From the NCBI GenBank assembly GCA_034509425.1, contig JAVTVJ010000518.1:372001-436000 (forward strand): a stretch of DNA of 64,000 bases, given 5' to 3'. The notes below the pieces were generated by a model. It was not told where the DNA came from and did not search any database. It saw nothing but the letters and a program-made list of their open reading frames with translations. This DNA comes from Eopsaltria australis (taxonomy: Eukaryota > Chordata > Aves > Passeriformes > Petroicidae). Of this stretch, positions 25,403 through 37,394 are shown in pieces; position 1 is the stretch's first letter; each line of letters begins with the position of its first letter. The position numbers and the translations under genes are program-made.

Positions 25403-27940
25403 AGTGATGATTGGCACCAAATTTTAAACAATGGTTTTGAAGGTAGTGTAGATATATTTGAATTGGTATGTTGGTAGTTAGTAAAGAAGTAATTTTAGAC
25501 TATAATTAATTAGACCTTGATTTTGACATATACTCCATATTGGGAAGACTGAAAAAAAAACTGTAAAAACATTTTACCACTGTTCATGCAGAACTAACGA
25601 GAAATGTAGGTTCTATGAAGTTTTCAGTGTAATATTTAGTGTTTCTCATTTGACTCATTGTTAGTACCCTGTCAATCATCCCTTCAAGGAGCTGCCTCCA
25701 ATCACCTCATGCAGTAAAGTTCCTTCGCCACAAGGAACTTTGATATTTTTTAGGGGCAATATACTAGCTAAACTTTCCTCAGCAAACACTGATTTCCACA
25801 CCTCTTGCAGAATGATTCATGAAAAGTCAGTGAAAACAGATTACACATCCTGGTTTAATGGATGGACATACTTTGTCCTGTTCAGCAGCTTTATTGTGGG
25901 GACAAGGGGAAGGAAGGCTTTAAAAGAAATAGTCCCATATTAGGTATAAAACTTGCACTACCTCAGCATGTTGAAAAATGTCAAATTAAGTAATTTCCTC
26001 AACATTACTTGTAATTATGCTGCTGAATAAATAAATTTTAAGGATAAAGCCTCAATGCAAATTCTAGCCTAATGCTTTACTTAATGGCATTAAAATGCAA
26101 AGCCCAGTTATTGAATTGCTAACATTTCTGCTTCTGTCCAGCTCCGTACAGATGAGCCTGCAGTACCTTAGAGCTACCTTCAAGCAACATATATGGGACA
26201 GGGTTTTGATCTCAGAGCCATTCAATCTATAAAATTAACAGAAAATGCCAAAGCTTGTTCAAAGTGAGTATTTCACTAAGCCTAACTCTTCTATAAGATT
26301 TCTGAACTATAAGCATTACGAGGAAGAACCCCTTAGTATCGGAGTATTGGATTACTGGATTCAGTGGGTTACTTTGGGAGTCTCTTTTTCAGTATCCTTT
26401 TTTGCTGCAGCATTAACTTCTCAATAAACTATTGGAGATTATTAGATAGTAGACTATTTTAAAAATGTCTACCTTTTTTTTTCCATTGAGGTTTACTACC
26501 TTTTTGTGAACAATAGAAATAAAAAATGATGATATGCTATGGTATGAAGTTTCTGTTGACATGAAGTTAGAATGTTTAGAACTTTTGAGTGGTTCAGGTC
26601 AATCCAAATGATTGCTTTCTATCTTTCTACTAAATATAATAAAGAAATAAATATGCTAAAAAGTAAATATAAAAAATGCATGTGTGATGCACAATTTCCA
26701 TGATAATTTAGTAGTGAAAGAATTTGAAAAAAAATGCAGTTTTCATTAGGCTTACTCATCACCACTCCTCACCTATAAACTCATCTCTTTTGAATATTCC
26801 TTTTAAGGCACTGTAAGAAAACAAAGGGATGAAAAATTGAATTCTCTCTTCTGCAGCCCGGAAACAAAAATTAAAAGTCTCTGTGACTGCAAGGTGACAC
26901 TGTGCTGGTTGTAGGGATGACACAGACTTAAAGATTATGCTTGAAAATCAGAACATAAGTTTTGATAAAAAATACCTTCCCCCAAGCACAGACTATCAAC
27001 TAAATAATAAAATAAGGAAACAGTGAAAAAAAGCCTCTAAAATTGCAGATTAATGAGCTTCAGATGGGACCCTATGCCAGATTATTTTATTTGCATGTTG
27101 TGATCAATGTTTGCAAACTTGAATTTAAAAATTATGGTTCTTAAAAATAGATATGCTTATTTCAGAACTTTGGGAGTACCAAGACAAATGCTGAAGTTCT
27201 GGAGAATTTTTAATTAGAAATCCATTGAGTTTATGAAATTAGAGTTCATTTGAAAATAGGTTTGTTATATAAAAGCTAAGATAAGGTAAAACAGGTTTAT
27301 ACATTTGATGTACTTTTATATATTTTGAATATTATAACTTATTTTTACTACAGCCATAGACAATTTAAATTTTTAAGACTGCCTAGTTAAGAAATGGAAA
27401 GACTCATATTATGCATGGATTGAGACAGTAAAGATATCCAGGGAACCTGAACACTGCAACAGTAACGTAAGTTTTTCTGGAAATCCTTAATCTGGCATGA
27501 ATAATGAAAAGTATTATATAAGTAAATTTAACTACCTGTCTTCAGTTTTAGCTCACACCTTTGTCTTACTTTTGCTTTCCTTTAATTCTGAACACTTTTT
27601 GTTCTCTTTCTATATATAATTCTTAGTGTAGCTCAGATTCTCTTTTCCCCTACTTTTGTTGTCTATTTTTATTTCTATTTTATATCCTTTTCCTGCTTTG
27701 AAGTCTTTGTTTCTTTTTTTTTCCTTTTAATATCTCTTTTCCAGTTATTTTTTCTCAAGCTGTATTCTTTTTTATGATATTTCTGTTGCTCTAATTTCAC
27801 TTGTTTTAGATTTTTTAAATTTAATTTAATATTTTAGTTTGCACTAACCTGAATTTGTAATGAAGCTTTACTACACAAACACCATACTTTTTCAGCTGTC
27901 TATCTGTCTCACATCAGTAACTTCTGAATCTGATGGCTTA
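25403..27940. other. Unique AT-rich DNA, no recognised gene
   Basis: I recognise no gene, RNA or repeat family. The open frames at 25.7-25.9 kb and 26.2-26.4 kb are 60-67 codons long and have no recognisable motif. Confidence 0.6.
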
Positions 27941-28260
27941 TTAACCAAAGCTGACAGAGCAGTGCTGAGCCTTACAGATAAGGCATTTCCCAACAGGTTT
28001 GGGAAAGTTGGCAGTTGGCCAGAGGGCAGAGATCCAAATCAATGTCCCATCAAATGAGAGGCGGTTCCTACTTGACCTCATTCTGAGAAGTGCAGCCCAA
28101 GATGGTGCTGCTCTCAGCCAGCCCTGGGCACGCTGCAGCTTGCCTTGCCATGCAGGTGAGGAACAGGGGCGGGTGGCAGCCCCAGACACGAGCAAGGGGA
28201 GAATCTATGCCAGCAATCCACAGACATTGGGCAGCTTCTATAGTTTCCTTGCTCATTAAG
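27940..28260. other. GC-rich island of unknown origin
   Basis: This stretch is markedly richer in G and C than its surroundings, and as a result several overlapping frames stay open on both strands for 60-90 codons. On the plus strand a consensus-like 5' splice site (CAG then GTGAGG) lies at about 28153-28161. On the minus strand an AATAAAA signal lies at 28261-28267, at the island's right edge. It could be a decayed LTR or other transposon fragment, an exon or a small regulatory element. I do not recognise the translations or the nucleotide sequence. Confidence 0.35.
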
Positions 28261-28907
28261 TTTTATTTTCTCTTCTTCCTCCCACACTGCCAAAGTTAAG
28301 TTAAGCCAAATACTTTGACTCTGCATGGTGCTGTTACAGTGCTCAAGCTGTCTGACTTGTACCTGATATTCATGATAACTGACTTTGATGACCAGGTCTA
28401 TTCCCCTGTGTACAAAATTGACTTATTGACTCTTGCTGGATAAGGAAAGCAGATAGAATTATGGTTATCAAGTTGATACTTTTAGAATTAAAGGTCCTAA
28501 GTTACTGCATAAGAGAAACCAAGCTACTAGAACAGTTTCTAAAAGCAGGAACATCTGAATTTCTGTGTTTTTATCGTACCAACAATAAGAACTTTATGTT
28601 GTTTAATTTTTCAACATTTATCTTTATTTTAAGGGCATTTAATAATCCTATTCATTTCAATCAGTGAAAGAAACAAACCCCAAGTCACCTGTCACAGCAG
28701 AGGAAGCACAGTAGAAGAGGAGAAGTCCTGCACAAGGTACACTTAATTGCTCAGGGAAAGAGATGTTCCAGCTAAAGATACATGCCTGAATCTTTACCTA
28801 AAGCATATGCAGCACAAGAAGTAAACAAGAAGGAGCTAACAGCTAACCCAGGTGCCAACACAATCTAAAAATTCAGCTATTTACAAATTAACAAAAAGGC
28901 ATAGCAA
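28261..28907. other. No recognised feature
   Basis: AT-rich sequence with one 68-codon open frame at 28461-28667 that resembles nothing I know. Confidence 0.6.
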
Positions 28908-28931
28908 CCCTCCCCCTTCCCCCCTCCCCCC
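28908..28931 (-). repeat. G-quadruplex-type tract (C-rich on plus strand)
   Basis: The plus strand has four C runs of 3, 5, 6 and 6 separated by only 1, 2 and 1 T. The minus strand therefore carries four G runs with 1-2 nt loops, the strongest kind of G-quadruplex motif, and the plus strand an i-motif counterpart. It stands out in otherwise AT-rich DNA. No promoter or gene is recognised next to it. Confidence 0.9.
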
Positions 28932-31900
28932 TAAGGGAACACTGATAGAAGGCAGCAAAATTATGTTCTCTGCAGAAAACACAAGTACAAGCCTGCTGTC
29001 TTTCAAATTCCCAGTGACTCTGTGAAACTGCACTTCTTTTTCCATGACAATGTTTATGTAGGTTCCTCACATATCCTACTTAAATCCTAATTAATAACTT
29101 AGATGGTACAGACTCTCATGTAAGGGAGCAATTTTATATTTAAGCTGTATGTACCAGAGATGGCATATAATAAAAGTTCCTTACCCTTAGCCAAATACCA
29201 TATCTGTAAACTGTTTGTAAAAAGTGGGCATAATCTACTCCTCTTCCAGTTACTCTATTTTGAAAAAAGATTCATCCAAATATTTTTAAGACCACATTTT
29301 ATTCAATATGCAATCCAGTCAGTAAAAGTGAGGTGTATACAGAGTATATCTGAAATCAGATGTCTTAACAGAAGCATGTGATATTTTATTTACTTTCTAG
29401 ATCATTTTATGGTTCACCTGAGAGCCAGACAACTTCATCTAGACAGGTATGAAAGCACTGGAGAAGTTTCAGATCAACAGGGAAAGACCTGGTGAGTTTA
29501 TGAAACATCAATAGCTGAAGGATGTCTGCATTTCCTGTGTTTTGGAAACATCTGTGGCCTTTAGTCTTACCTATTTTTACCCCCCAAAAAATTAATTTAT
29601 TGGAAACTAATTATCATCTAAATAGCAAGCTCTAGGGCTACAGAAACAAATGAGAATATACCTGGCAAACAATACTGAAAGCAGCCTCTTAAATGAGATG
29701 ATCAGGAAGTAAATATATAACATGCATATGTATAACCAGTGCCTTGGAGAAATGATTTTTCAGTTAGTTCTCTATTCACACTTACCTCAATAATTCTAAG
29801 TTCTCTCTCCCAAATCCCTGGAGTTTGTATTCTCCTTTCTGCTATAAATAACTGTCATGGATTTTTCATCATTTTCTTCTCTATTACCTTTAATTCCACT
29901 TTATGAGAAAGTTCATAAGAATGTATTAATTTAATAGACTTCTTAGCTATTGTTCCTGCTAGCATGACCTACAATTCTGAATCAAAGTAAGATTTTTTAA
30001 AGATTGCATTTTTTATATAATGTACTTAATTCTAGATTGATCACTACCAAAATGTTATTTGTCATAATGAAGGTCCTGAGAAAGCCATAGTGAAAACTGC
30101 TTCGATATACCTTTAAAAACATTGAAAAGCCTGAAATTCCTCCTAAAATATTTCCTCCATTTGCATTCATTTATCTACTCTGAAGTCCAATAAATGTTCT
30201 TTCAGGAGTCATAATTTAATCTAATCCAGAACACGTCCTTAAAAATTAAGTCTTATAAGTTTCATACATTTTTCAATCTCTGATGCATTTGTTCAAACAA
30301 GTGATACACTTTGGATACCAGCCTTTCTAGATTAGAAACAATGGGATATCTGATGCTCACTGAAAACTCATAGGAAGTAATGTGGAATTAAGCCTGTGTG
30401 ATCAATTCTAAGGTAAAAGAGATGTGAAACTTTGTTACAAAATAATTAAAACCACTGAATTTGGATTCTCTATTTAAAGCTTAATCTGGATTTAGAACTA
30501 AAACAAATGAAAACAAAGAAGATTGAATTTAAAAAGTGCCAAAAAATCCCCACACCAAACCACAAACAGCCCCCTAAAACTAAACAAGAACCCCATAAAA
30601 CCTTCAGGGCAGCTTATCAATCATTGTGCCTCCAGCTAAACAAAGCTCTCATTTTATCTCCAGCAACAAAGGCAGGAACTACTCCCAGTAATTTACATGC
30701 TTGCAGTTTACAGTTGTAAAATGTTCATTCCTATGTTCTTTTAAACATTAGCTCTTTGAGAAGAGATCATTTTCCTCTTTTAGATCAAAAGAGCAGGAAA
30801 CTGTGTATTGAATTTCAAAAAATCTTTGTGCTGGAGTTAAAGTAATGACTAAATGAGAAGCCATGAAGTAGTGGCTTTATTCAGTTGCTGTTACTGACAT
30901 CAGCCTGTTTACACACTGAGCTGAATTACCTCTTGTACAGTACATTTGTGTGACTCCAGCAGAACAGCCATAGCTGAGACTTGTTTCACTACAGAGTCAG
31001 ATATTAGCTGAAGTGTCTGGAAATGCTTTTGCCTACTGTTCTTGATCTGGTGCTAACAGATACAGGAAAAAATCACTGCACAGTTTAGCTAGAAATTCAC
31101 ATGCCACTGGGACAGAGGCACTGACAGCTGAGGCATTCCTCTTGTCAGTCGTGAAACAACAGGGCAATTGAGAGCAAAGATCATGGTATGATGATCTCAC
31201 TATGACCATAATTTAGATTTTTGTTTTGTGTATGCCTGAAAGAGAACACTTATGGCTGAGAAAAACTTTGTGAGAGAGGAGAAATTATTTTTGAATAAAA
31301 TAGTTCATGCAAGTTCTGTCTTCGTTTTTTTCTTAAAATTGAAGTCAGCCCCAAAACCACAAAGCTAAACTTCTAATGTAGACTAAGTGACATGAGCATT
31401 AAGTAATGACTACAGGAACACAGAAATGCCATTGTGTCAGTAAACCAGAAACTTATCTACATTTTAATTAAGTTAGGGAATTTGTTATGCACCTTTTCAA
31501 TTATTTAATAACCATATTTTTATATTAAAATTATATACTATAGAAGTGATTTCCTCTGAGGTAAGGAGAAGTGCTCCAACAAATAAACTAGCAGAAGCAC
31601 CTATTCTTCAATTATATACATATTTGCGTGAAAAAAAAAAAAAGAAAAAAAGAACCCCCCAAAAAAACAATTGAATTGCAATCTAGTACTTGGCATGCAG
31701 TGATGCTGCTACTTTCTCTGGATCTTTCTTCTTCTTTCTCATTGTCAGACATAAATTGTTGACTTTTTTTTAAACTGTGGAGTTGTATAACATTCTTATG
31801 TAAATCTTTCCTTATCCTCCATAGCAGCAGACCTCTGCTGAGAAGACAAGCAATACTGCAGAGCTCTGCAACAAGATTGGAGGGCTTGAGATGTGACCTT

Positions 31901-34397
31901 TGGGTGAGTACATTTTAACCAGGAAATTTGATTATCATGCATAGCACCATTAGGGACTGCTTCTCCATTACTTGATTTAAAAAGCATAGAGAAATTCCTC
32001 CGTAATGCTCAAGTTAGTAGTGTCTATCTTGGAAAATTCTGCTTTGAATTCCTGAAGTTGTATAATGCCAGGTTTGTCAGCCTTCACACACAGCCATAGT
32101 GAGAGATATGGTCCAGGGCTCCGACAACCTGTTGAGCAGTTCCACCCATGTGACTGACTATGCTGAGTCCGTCAATCAAATTTTTTATGCAAGGCATCAT
32201 CCTCAACTGCTACAGTAGATGCTAAGTGCATCTACATTGTAATTGAAGTTACCATTTTTTAATAATTCTTGAGGTTTAAAAGCCACATTTCAGTCAATGC
32301 TAAGAAGTTTACTACTTTTACAATGAAGAGGAGAAATGATGTAATAAGACATCAGTTCTCAGTCTTGCCCTGATCATTATCTTATATTTTGATTCACCTT
32401 TCAGAAGTTGAATAGCTTGAGACAAAGCCAAATAAATCTTGGCATCTGTTTTGGTTCAGCCTTCGTCTAGTCCTTATTAATCCTACAGTTGCTTGCTTGA
32501 AAGGGTACAAGCAGCTTAGATTCTCCCTTAATTCATTCCAAAGCGTGTTAACCTTAGAGACATTTATTTGAAGTGAGCTGGGAAAAAGTACTTTTTTCCT
32601 TTTGTTCAACACAGTAAAACTATGATATTTATCCTCATGCAGTCTGTACTCTCAACTGATTTTAGAAGAAGAGAATACATCAAATTCATCTGGAGGCTTC
32701 AGCCAAATCAAATAATTCCCATCTCATAAAATATGCTTTTAGGGTCTGATTTTTAATTTACCATTAGAAAATTGTAAATTGTCCATTAAAAGCACTACTG
32801 AGGGGAAAAGAAAAAGTCAAATGAATGATTTTGTAGAACTTATTGCTGGAGTTATAATTATGTCCTCAGAACATAATTATTTAGAACTTTTGCTCTAGTG
32901 GATCTCCTGAATAGGCAGAATTATTAAGATTCTGAATTAATTAACATCAAGCTTTTAACAGTTTTAATATATAACTTCGGAGAACAGAGAGGGGTCAAGG
33001 TAAGGCCAGGAGTCGGTAGCTTAACATGCACTTTTCTTTTAGGAATCTGGAATGTCAGTAGTTTTGACTAGCAGCCTTTTTAGCAAAACACAAAAGCTCC
33101 CATGTACAAGCCCTAGAATTATTAACATGCATTTTGATCAGTAAAAGATATTAGAAGATTTTCAAACCAGAATTAATGTTAACATCATGCCAAACTATAA
33201 AATATGCAGGTTTGATCATAAAAAAATTACACAAAGCACAGTTCAAACAGTCTAGCCAGTAAGAATATTGTCAATAGAGTTGCAGGATCATAAAAAGCAG
33301 ACATCTGAATATGAAGCTTTCAGTTAATTTTCCAATATCTCATCCTAAGTTTCTCAACAGAATTGAGCAATTACAATAAATGAATAGAGGTGTGAATGAG
33401 GTCCCAGACTTAGGAGAAATAAGAGGGATATTGTCACTAATGAATACCATATAAAAGAAGAAACCTAAATGGAATTTTGCACATTAGAATAAAATATATT
33501 TGTCATCATCTGAAAAACAACAGGCATTATTGATAAAAGTGCATGGCCTGGCAAAAACGATGAAAGCTCTAAAATTAGGATTTCACAATTCAAATACCAG
33601 CTTCAGTACCTCATTCAATGCTTTTACTTTTTAATTATCTCAGGTATTATTTTGTTTTGCTACTTCAACATGGATAGCATTTCTATTGATTTCAGAAGTG
33701 GCACTAAACAAATTTCTCTCACAAGCTGATCTTCCATGAGTTGATGTTGCAAATCACTAACTCCTGTGGTTTACTTCACTTCTTTTGTACACTTTACGAA
33801 CAGAATAGGATACTCCCTGGAAGAGTTTTTTCACTGCCTTCTAAGGGAGCTGAAACACCTGCCTCAAAATAATTTCTGTAAATTACAGTAGAAAAGTCTG
33901 GTGTCATGTTCATAAAGCCTTACATACTTTGTAGGAACTGTGATGGAAGACACTCCTCCATTCCCTTTTCATGATTCCCCTATTATCAAGCTAGGGGGAT
34001 CATCATTCTTGCTACAGCCTTTCTATCTGTATTCTTTAATGAGTATTTGACTATTCACAAAGCTGACTATCATTTTTCTGGAGGTTTACAAAAAAACACT
34101 GAAATGAGATTCAGCCACAGGATCATATTCTGGTTTTCAACACTGGGGAAACTTCCAGATTGCTGCATAGCAATAGTCAAGGTATGTCTGGTATGTTAGC
34201 CTAAGGATATTTAGTGCTTGTGTCATATAGGGGCTGCAACAGAAAAATGTAAGTGCAGTTAAACTAATACTGATATGTTTTTTTTCAAATATTTAACTAT
34301 CACCTTTTGATTGGAAGGAAATTGAGAGTGGTTTATATGCTATTTAATTATTTCTTCTTTTCCTCAAGGATAGCATTCTGAGCCCAAAGTCATGTTT
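28932..34397. other. Unique AT-rich DNA, no recognised gene
   Basis: This interval contains only low-complexity tracts, for example an A-rich run with a C run at about 31631-31668 and a C/A-rich stretch at about 30540-30605. Open frames are at most about 73 codons with no recognised motif. No CR1, LTR or RNA gene was noticed. Confidence 0.6.
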
Positions 34398-34494
34398 AAA
34401 AAAAGAAAAAAGAAAAAAGAAAAAAGAAAAAAAGAAAAAAGAAAAAAGAAAAAAGACAAAAGACAAAAGAAAAAAAGAAAAAAGAAAAAAGAAA
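34398..34494 (+). repeat. (GAAAAAA)n low-complexity array
   Basis: About 97 bp consist of A runs of mostly six, punctuated by single G, with occasional seven-A units and two C-containing variants (gacaaaa). The local plus-strand frame encodes only Lys with a few Arg, Glu and Asp residues and is an artefact of the array. Confidence 0.95.
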
Positions 34495-36859
34495 ATTCTC
34501 ATCAGAACAAGAATATGACTGGAGAATCAAGCCGAAATAAGGAAACATATTTGAGGTATTCTGCATATTTCTATCAGTTGTTAAAATAATTTATTAAAAA
34601 TTATTATTGCTCCTTATACTTTATGCTTCTATTGAAATAAGTTATGCTAGGCAAAAGATATTGTTTTCCAAAAGATTTAGTGCCAGAAAATTATGAAGAT
34701 TATATGCAAACCTTGCTTTGATTACTTTAGAAATGAAACTTAATATTCCCTTTCCTCAATCCTTTTCATCCAAAATCTACCCAAAAAACATTTCTTTGCT
34801 AAGTGCATCTAGAAACATGAAGTGCCATATGAAAAGACCCTGAAATATATTTCTGAAATGGAAGAACTCCTTCATATTTCAGCAATTTGTCAGTGGAAGG
34901 TTAGTTCAAAACAATCATATCATACTTTAACCGTTGACCTTTCTTTGGTGATGGAATGCTTTCTCTTTACAGCTTATCTACAAATGAGACTTGTACTAAC
35001 CCCAGTACATCAAGTCTGCCTTATTACTGTGAGTTAATAGTGTTCTGAGGATTCCTTTTGTTCACAGCTCCACTGTTTATTCATTTTACCCAGGGGTCAG
35101 TGCTTGCTCAAATCATCATTAACTGCTGAAAATCTCCACAGTTTCTTTTGAACCAGATGCTGATTCTGAGACAAAAGGCCTTATATGGAAATATTTAGCA
35201 GTGAAGAGCTATAAAAAATAGTTTCCAAGAATATGTTAGAGGAATAAGGTAAATTTGACAGAATTATTTCCTAAGGATTATAGCAGAATTAGAAACTGTT
35301 AAAAAAAACCCAAAGGCATTTAATAGAGAAATGGATTAATAATACAAACCAGGGCTGACTGATATAGTTACAGGTACAGTGATATCATTCAATGAGTTCT
35401 CTAATTTTTCCAAATGACAGTGTTCAAACAATTTTCTTTAATACTGCAGAGAGAAGAATAAGTAAAACTAACAGTATTTTCTAGTATTTTGGACAATTCT
35501 GAAGTAATGAATTTTACTTTAAAAACTAAAATCAAAGGAAAATGATTGAAGAGTCTCATTTTTCCTGTTGAAACTACATAACTGAAAATTCTTTTTCTTT
35601 CTTCAGCTACAAGGGTTTTCTGATTTTAAATAGTGAAGGAAAATACATTTGCAAGAATAAGCTTAGTAAAAATGTTATATAAACCACGTAAGTTAAGGTT
35701 TCTCATGTAAGTCAAAGGGAAGTGATTTTAAAACTATTCCTTCAAAGGAAAATCAACCCCATTACAGAGGATCATGTAAGGCCAAATGTTTTACTTACAG
35801 CTCATTGAAAAGTCAGACTAAATACTGACAACACAGAACTCCCCAATCCTAAACTGTCTGGAAAGACGCCTGAGTAAGGACTTTAGCTTTAGTTTTAAGC
35901 TAAAGACATACTTCAGAGACAGATTCAGCAAAAATTTCTGTCTATCAAGGGAGACTCAGATGAAAAATAGGTCCAGGAGCCCACATTCTGATGAGTCTGA
36001 GGAGATGGGTGTTCTACCCTCATGTATTTTTAAGACCACCTCAGTTAAATGCCCCTGCCAAGGTGGAGCATGATGATCACCAACTGTCCCCTACAAGGTC
36101 CCAGAGGAGTGTGTAGCACACCAGTTCAACCGGGGCCACTGCAGGAGGGTGCTATATCAGCAGAAGGCATTACTTTCCATGCTTCTGCTCTAGCTAAATT
36201 CAGCATCTATTTTCCCTGAAGTTTGTTGTTTTGTAGAAATTGCCTGTGTTTAAAAGATGGGCTTATGAAATAACCAGAGTGAAGCAATTCTCTCCCTAGA
36301 ACGCTGATAGTCTGCTTTTTGCCCTGAAACATGATTCTCTGTCTTGTTACATGTTTATTTTGACTGATTTATTATATATCCTTTAGGTGAGAAAACTGAC
36401 AGTTGACAAACTGCAAAATATTTTATCTGTTTGGAAGTGCCAGTTTACTGAAATCTAAACAGTTAAGAATGAAATGTATTTCAGTAAGAGGGTTTTGGTT
36501 GGTTGGCTGGTTTGGTTTGTCTGGCTTTTTTTTAAGGGCAAAAAAGAATCGCAGAAGTGTTGACATTTTGCTAATACTTTGACTTTAAATGAACTTTAAT
36601 ATTTTTTTCTTTTTACTTAACTTTTCACTTTAAAATGCCCGTTATCACAACTAGAAAGTTTTTAATTAATCTGAAAAGCATTTTCTTCCAAATTTTACTT
36701 TGAAAATATTTGACATTCAATATGTCTTAAAAAAAATCCACAGAATTTGCAGTGAAGACAAAATCCTTATCTGTCTGTATCTATTAAGAGAAAAAATAAT
36801 ACATGTGTGCATTATGTATTGCTTATACACACGTGCACAAACACAGATACACACATTTG
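34495..36859. other. Unique AT-rich DNA, no recognised gene
   Basis: I see no recognisable gene or repeat family. A slightly GC-richer stretch at about 36040-36170 has no hallmark of a known element. A G/T-rich run lies at about 36494-36535. Confidence 0.6.
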
Positions 36860-37394
36860 AAAGCAGCGATGAGGAGAAACACTTGGGGATACCAGTGGAT
36901 AAATAACATCTCCTGGAAATGGGCACTTGCAACCTGAAAAGCCAAACATATCCTAGAATGTTTCAACAGATGTGTGGTCAGCAGGTTGAAGGAGATGATT
37001 CTGCCTCTCTGCTCTCCTCCTGTGAGACCCCACCTGCTGCATTCAGCTATGGAACCCTCAGTAATAAGGACTTGGAGCTGTTGGAGCAAGTCCAGAGGAG
37101 GCCCACAAATATGACCAGAGAGCTGGAGTTACGCAGACAGGCTGAGATTTGGGATTGTTCAGACTAGAGAAGACAAAATTCTGATGAGATGTTGTAGCAG
37201 CCTTCCCATACCTAAAAGGGGCTCATAAGAAAGCTGGAGAGAGACTTCAGGAGGGCATGTAGTAATAGGACAAGGAAAATGGCTTTGAACTTGATCTCTT
37301 AGAAGGTGTCACTGCCTCTGGCAGAGGGCTTGGAACTAGGTGATCATTAAGGTCCTTTCCAACCCAAACCATTCTATGATTTTATGATTCTATA
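36860..37394 (+). mobile_element. CR1 LINE 3' end with tail
   Basis: Decayed CR1 ORF2 C-terminal sequence runs from about 36860 (an 'EEKHLGIPVD' reading) through the 'LELLEQVQRRPTNMTRELE' stretch (about 37073-37130), then into the 3' untranslated region. It ends in three tandem 8-bp units of the CR1 tail (attctatg, attttatg, attctata; 37371-37394). Between about 37275 and 37295 the copy jumps from the conserved 'aggacaag' region to near the 3' end, so an internal piece is missing. Stops and frameshifts show it is inactive. CR1 is 5'-truncated on insertion, which explains the missing upstream ORF. Confidence 0.92.

Noticed and set aside
34392..34589. Lysine-rich 65-codon open frame
   Set aside because: It is a translation of the A-rich array at 34398-34494.
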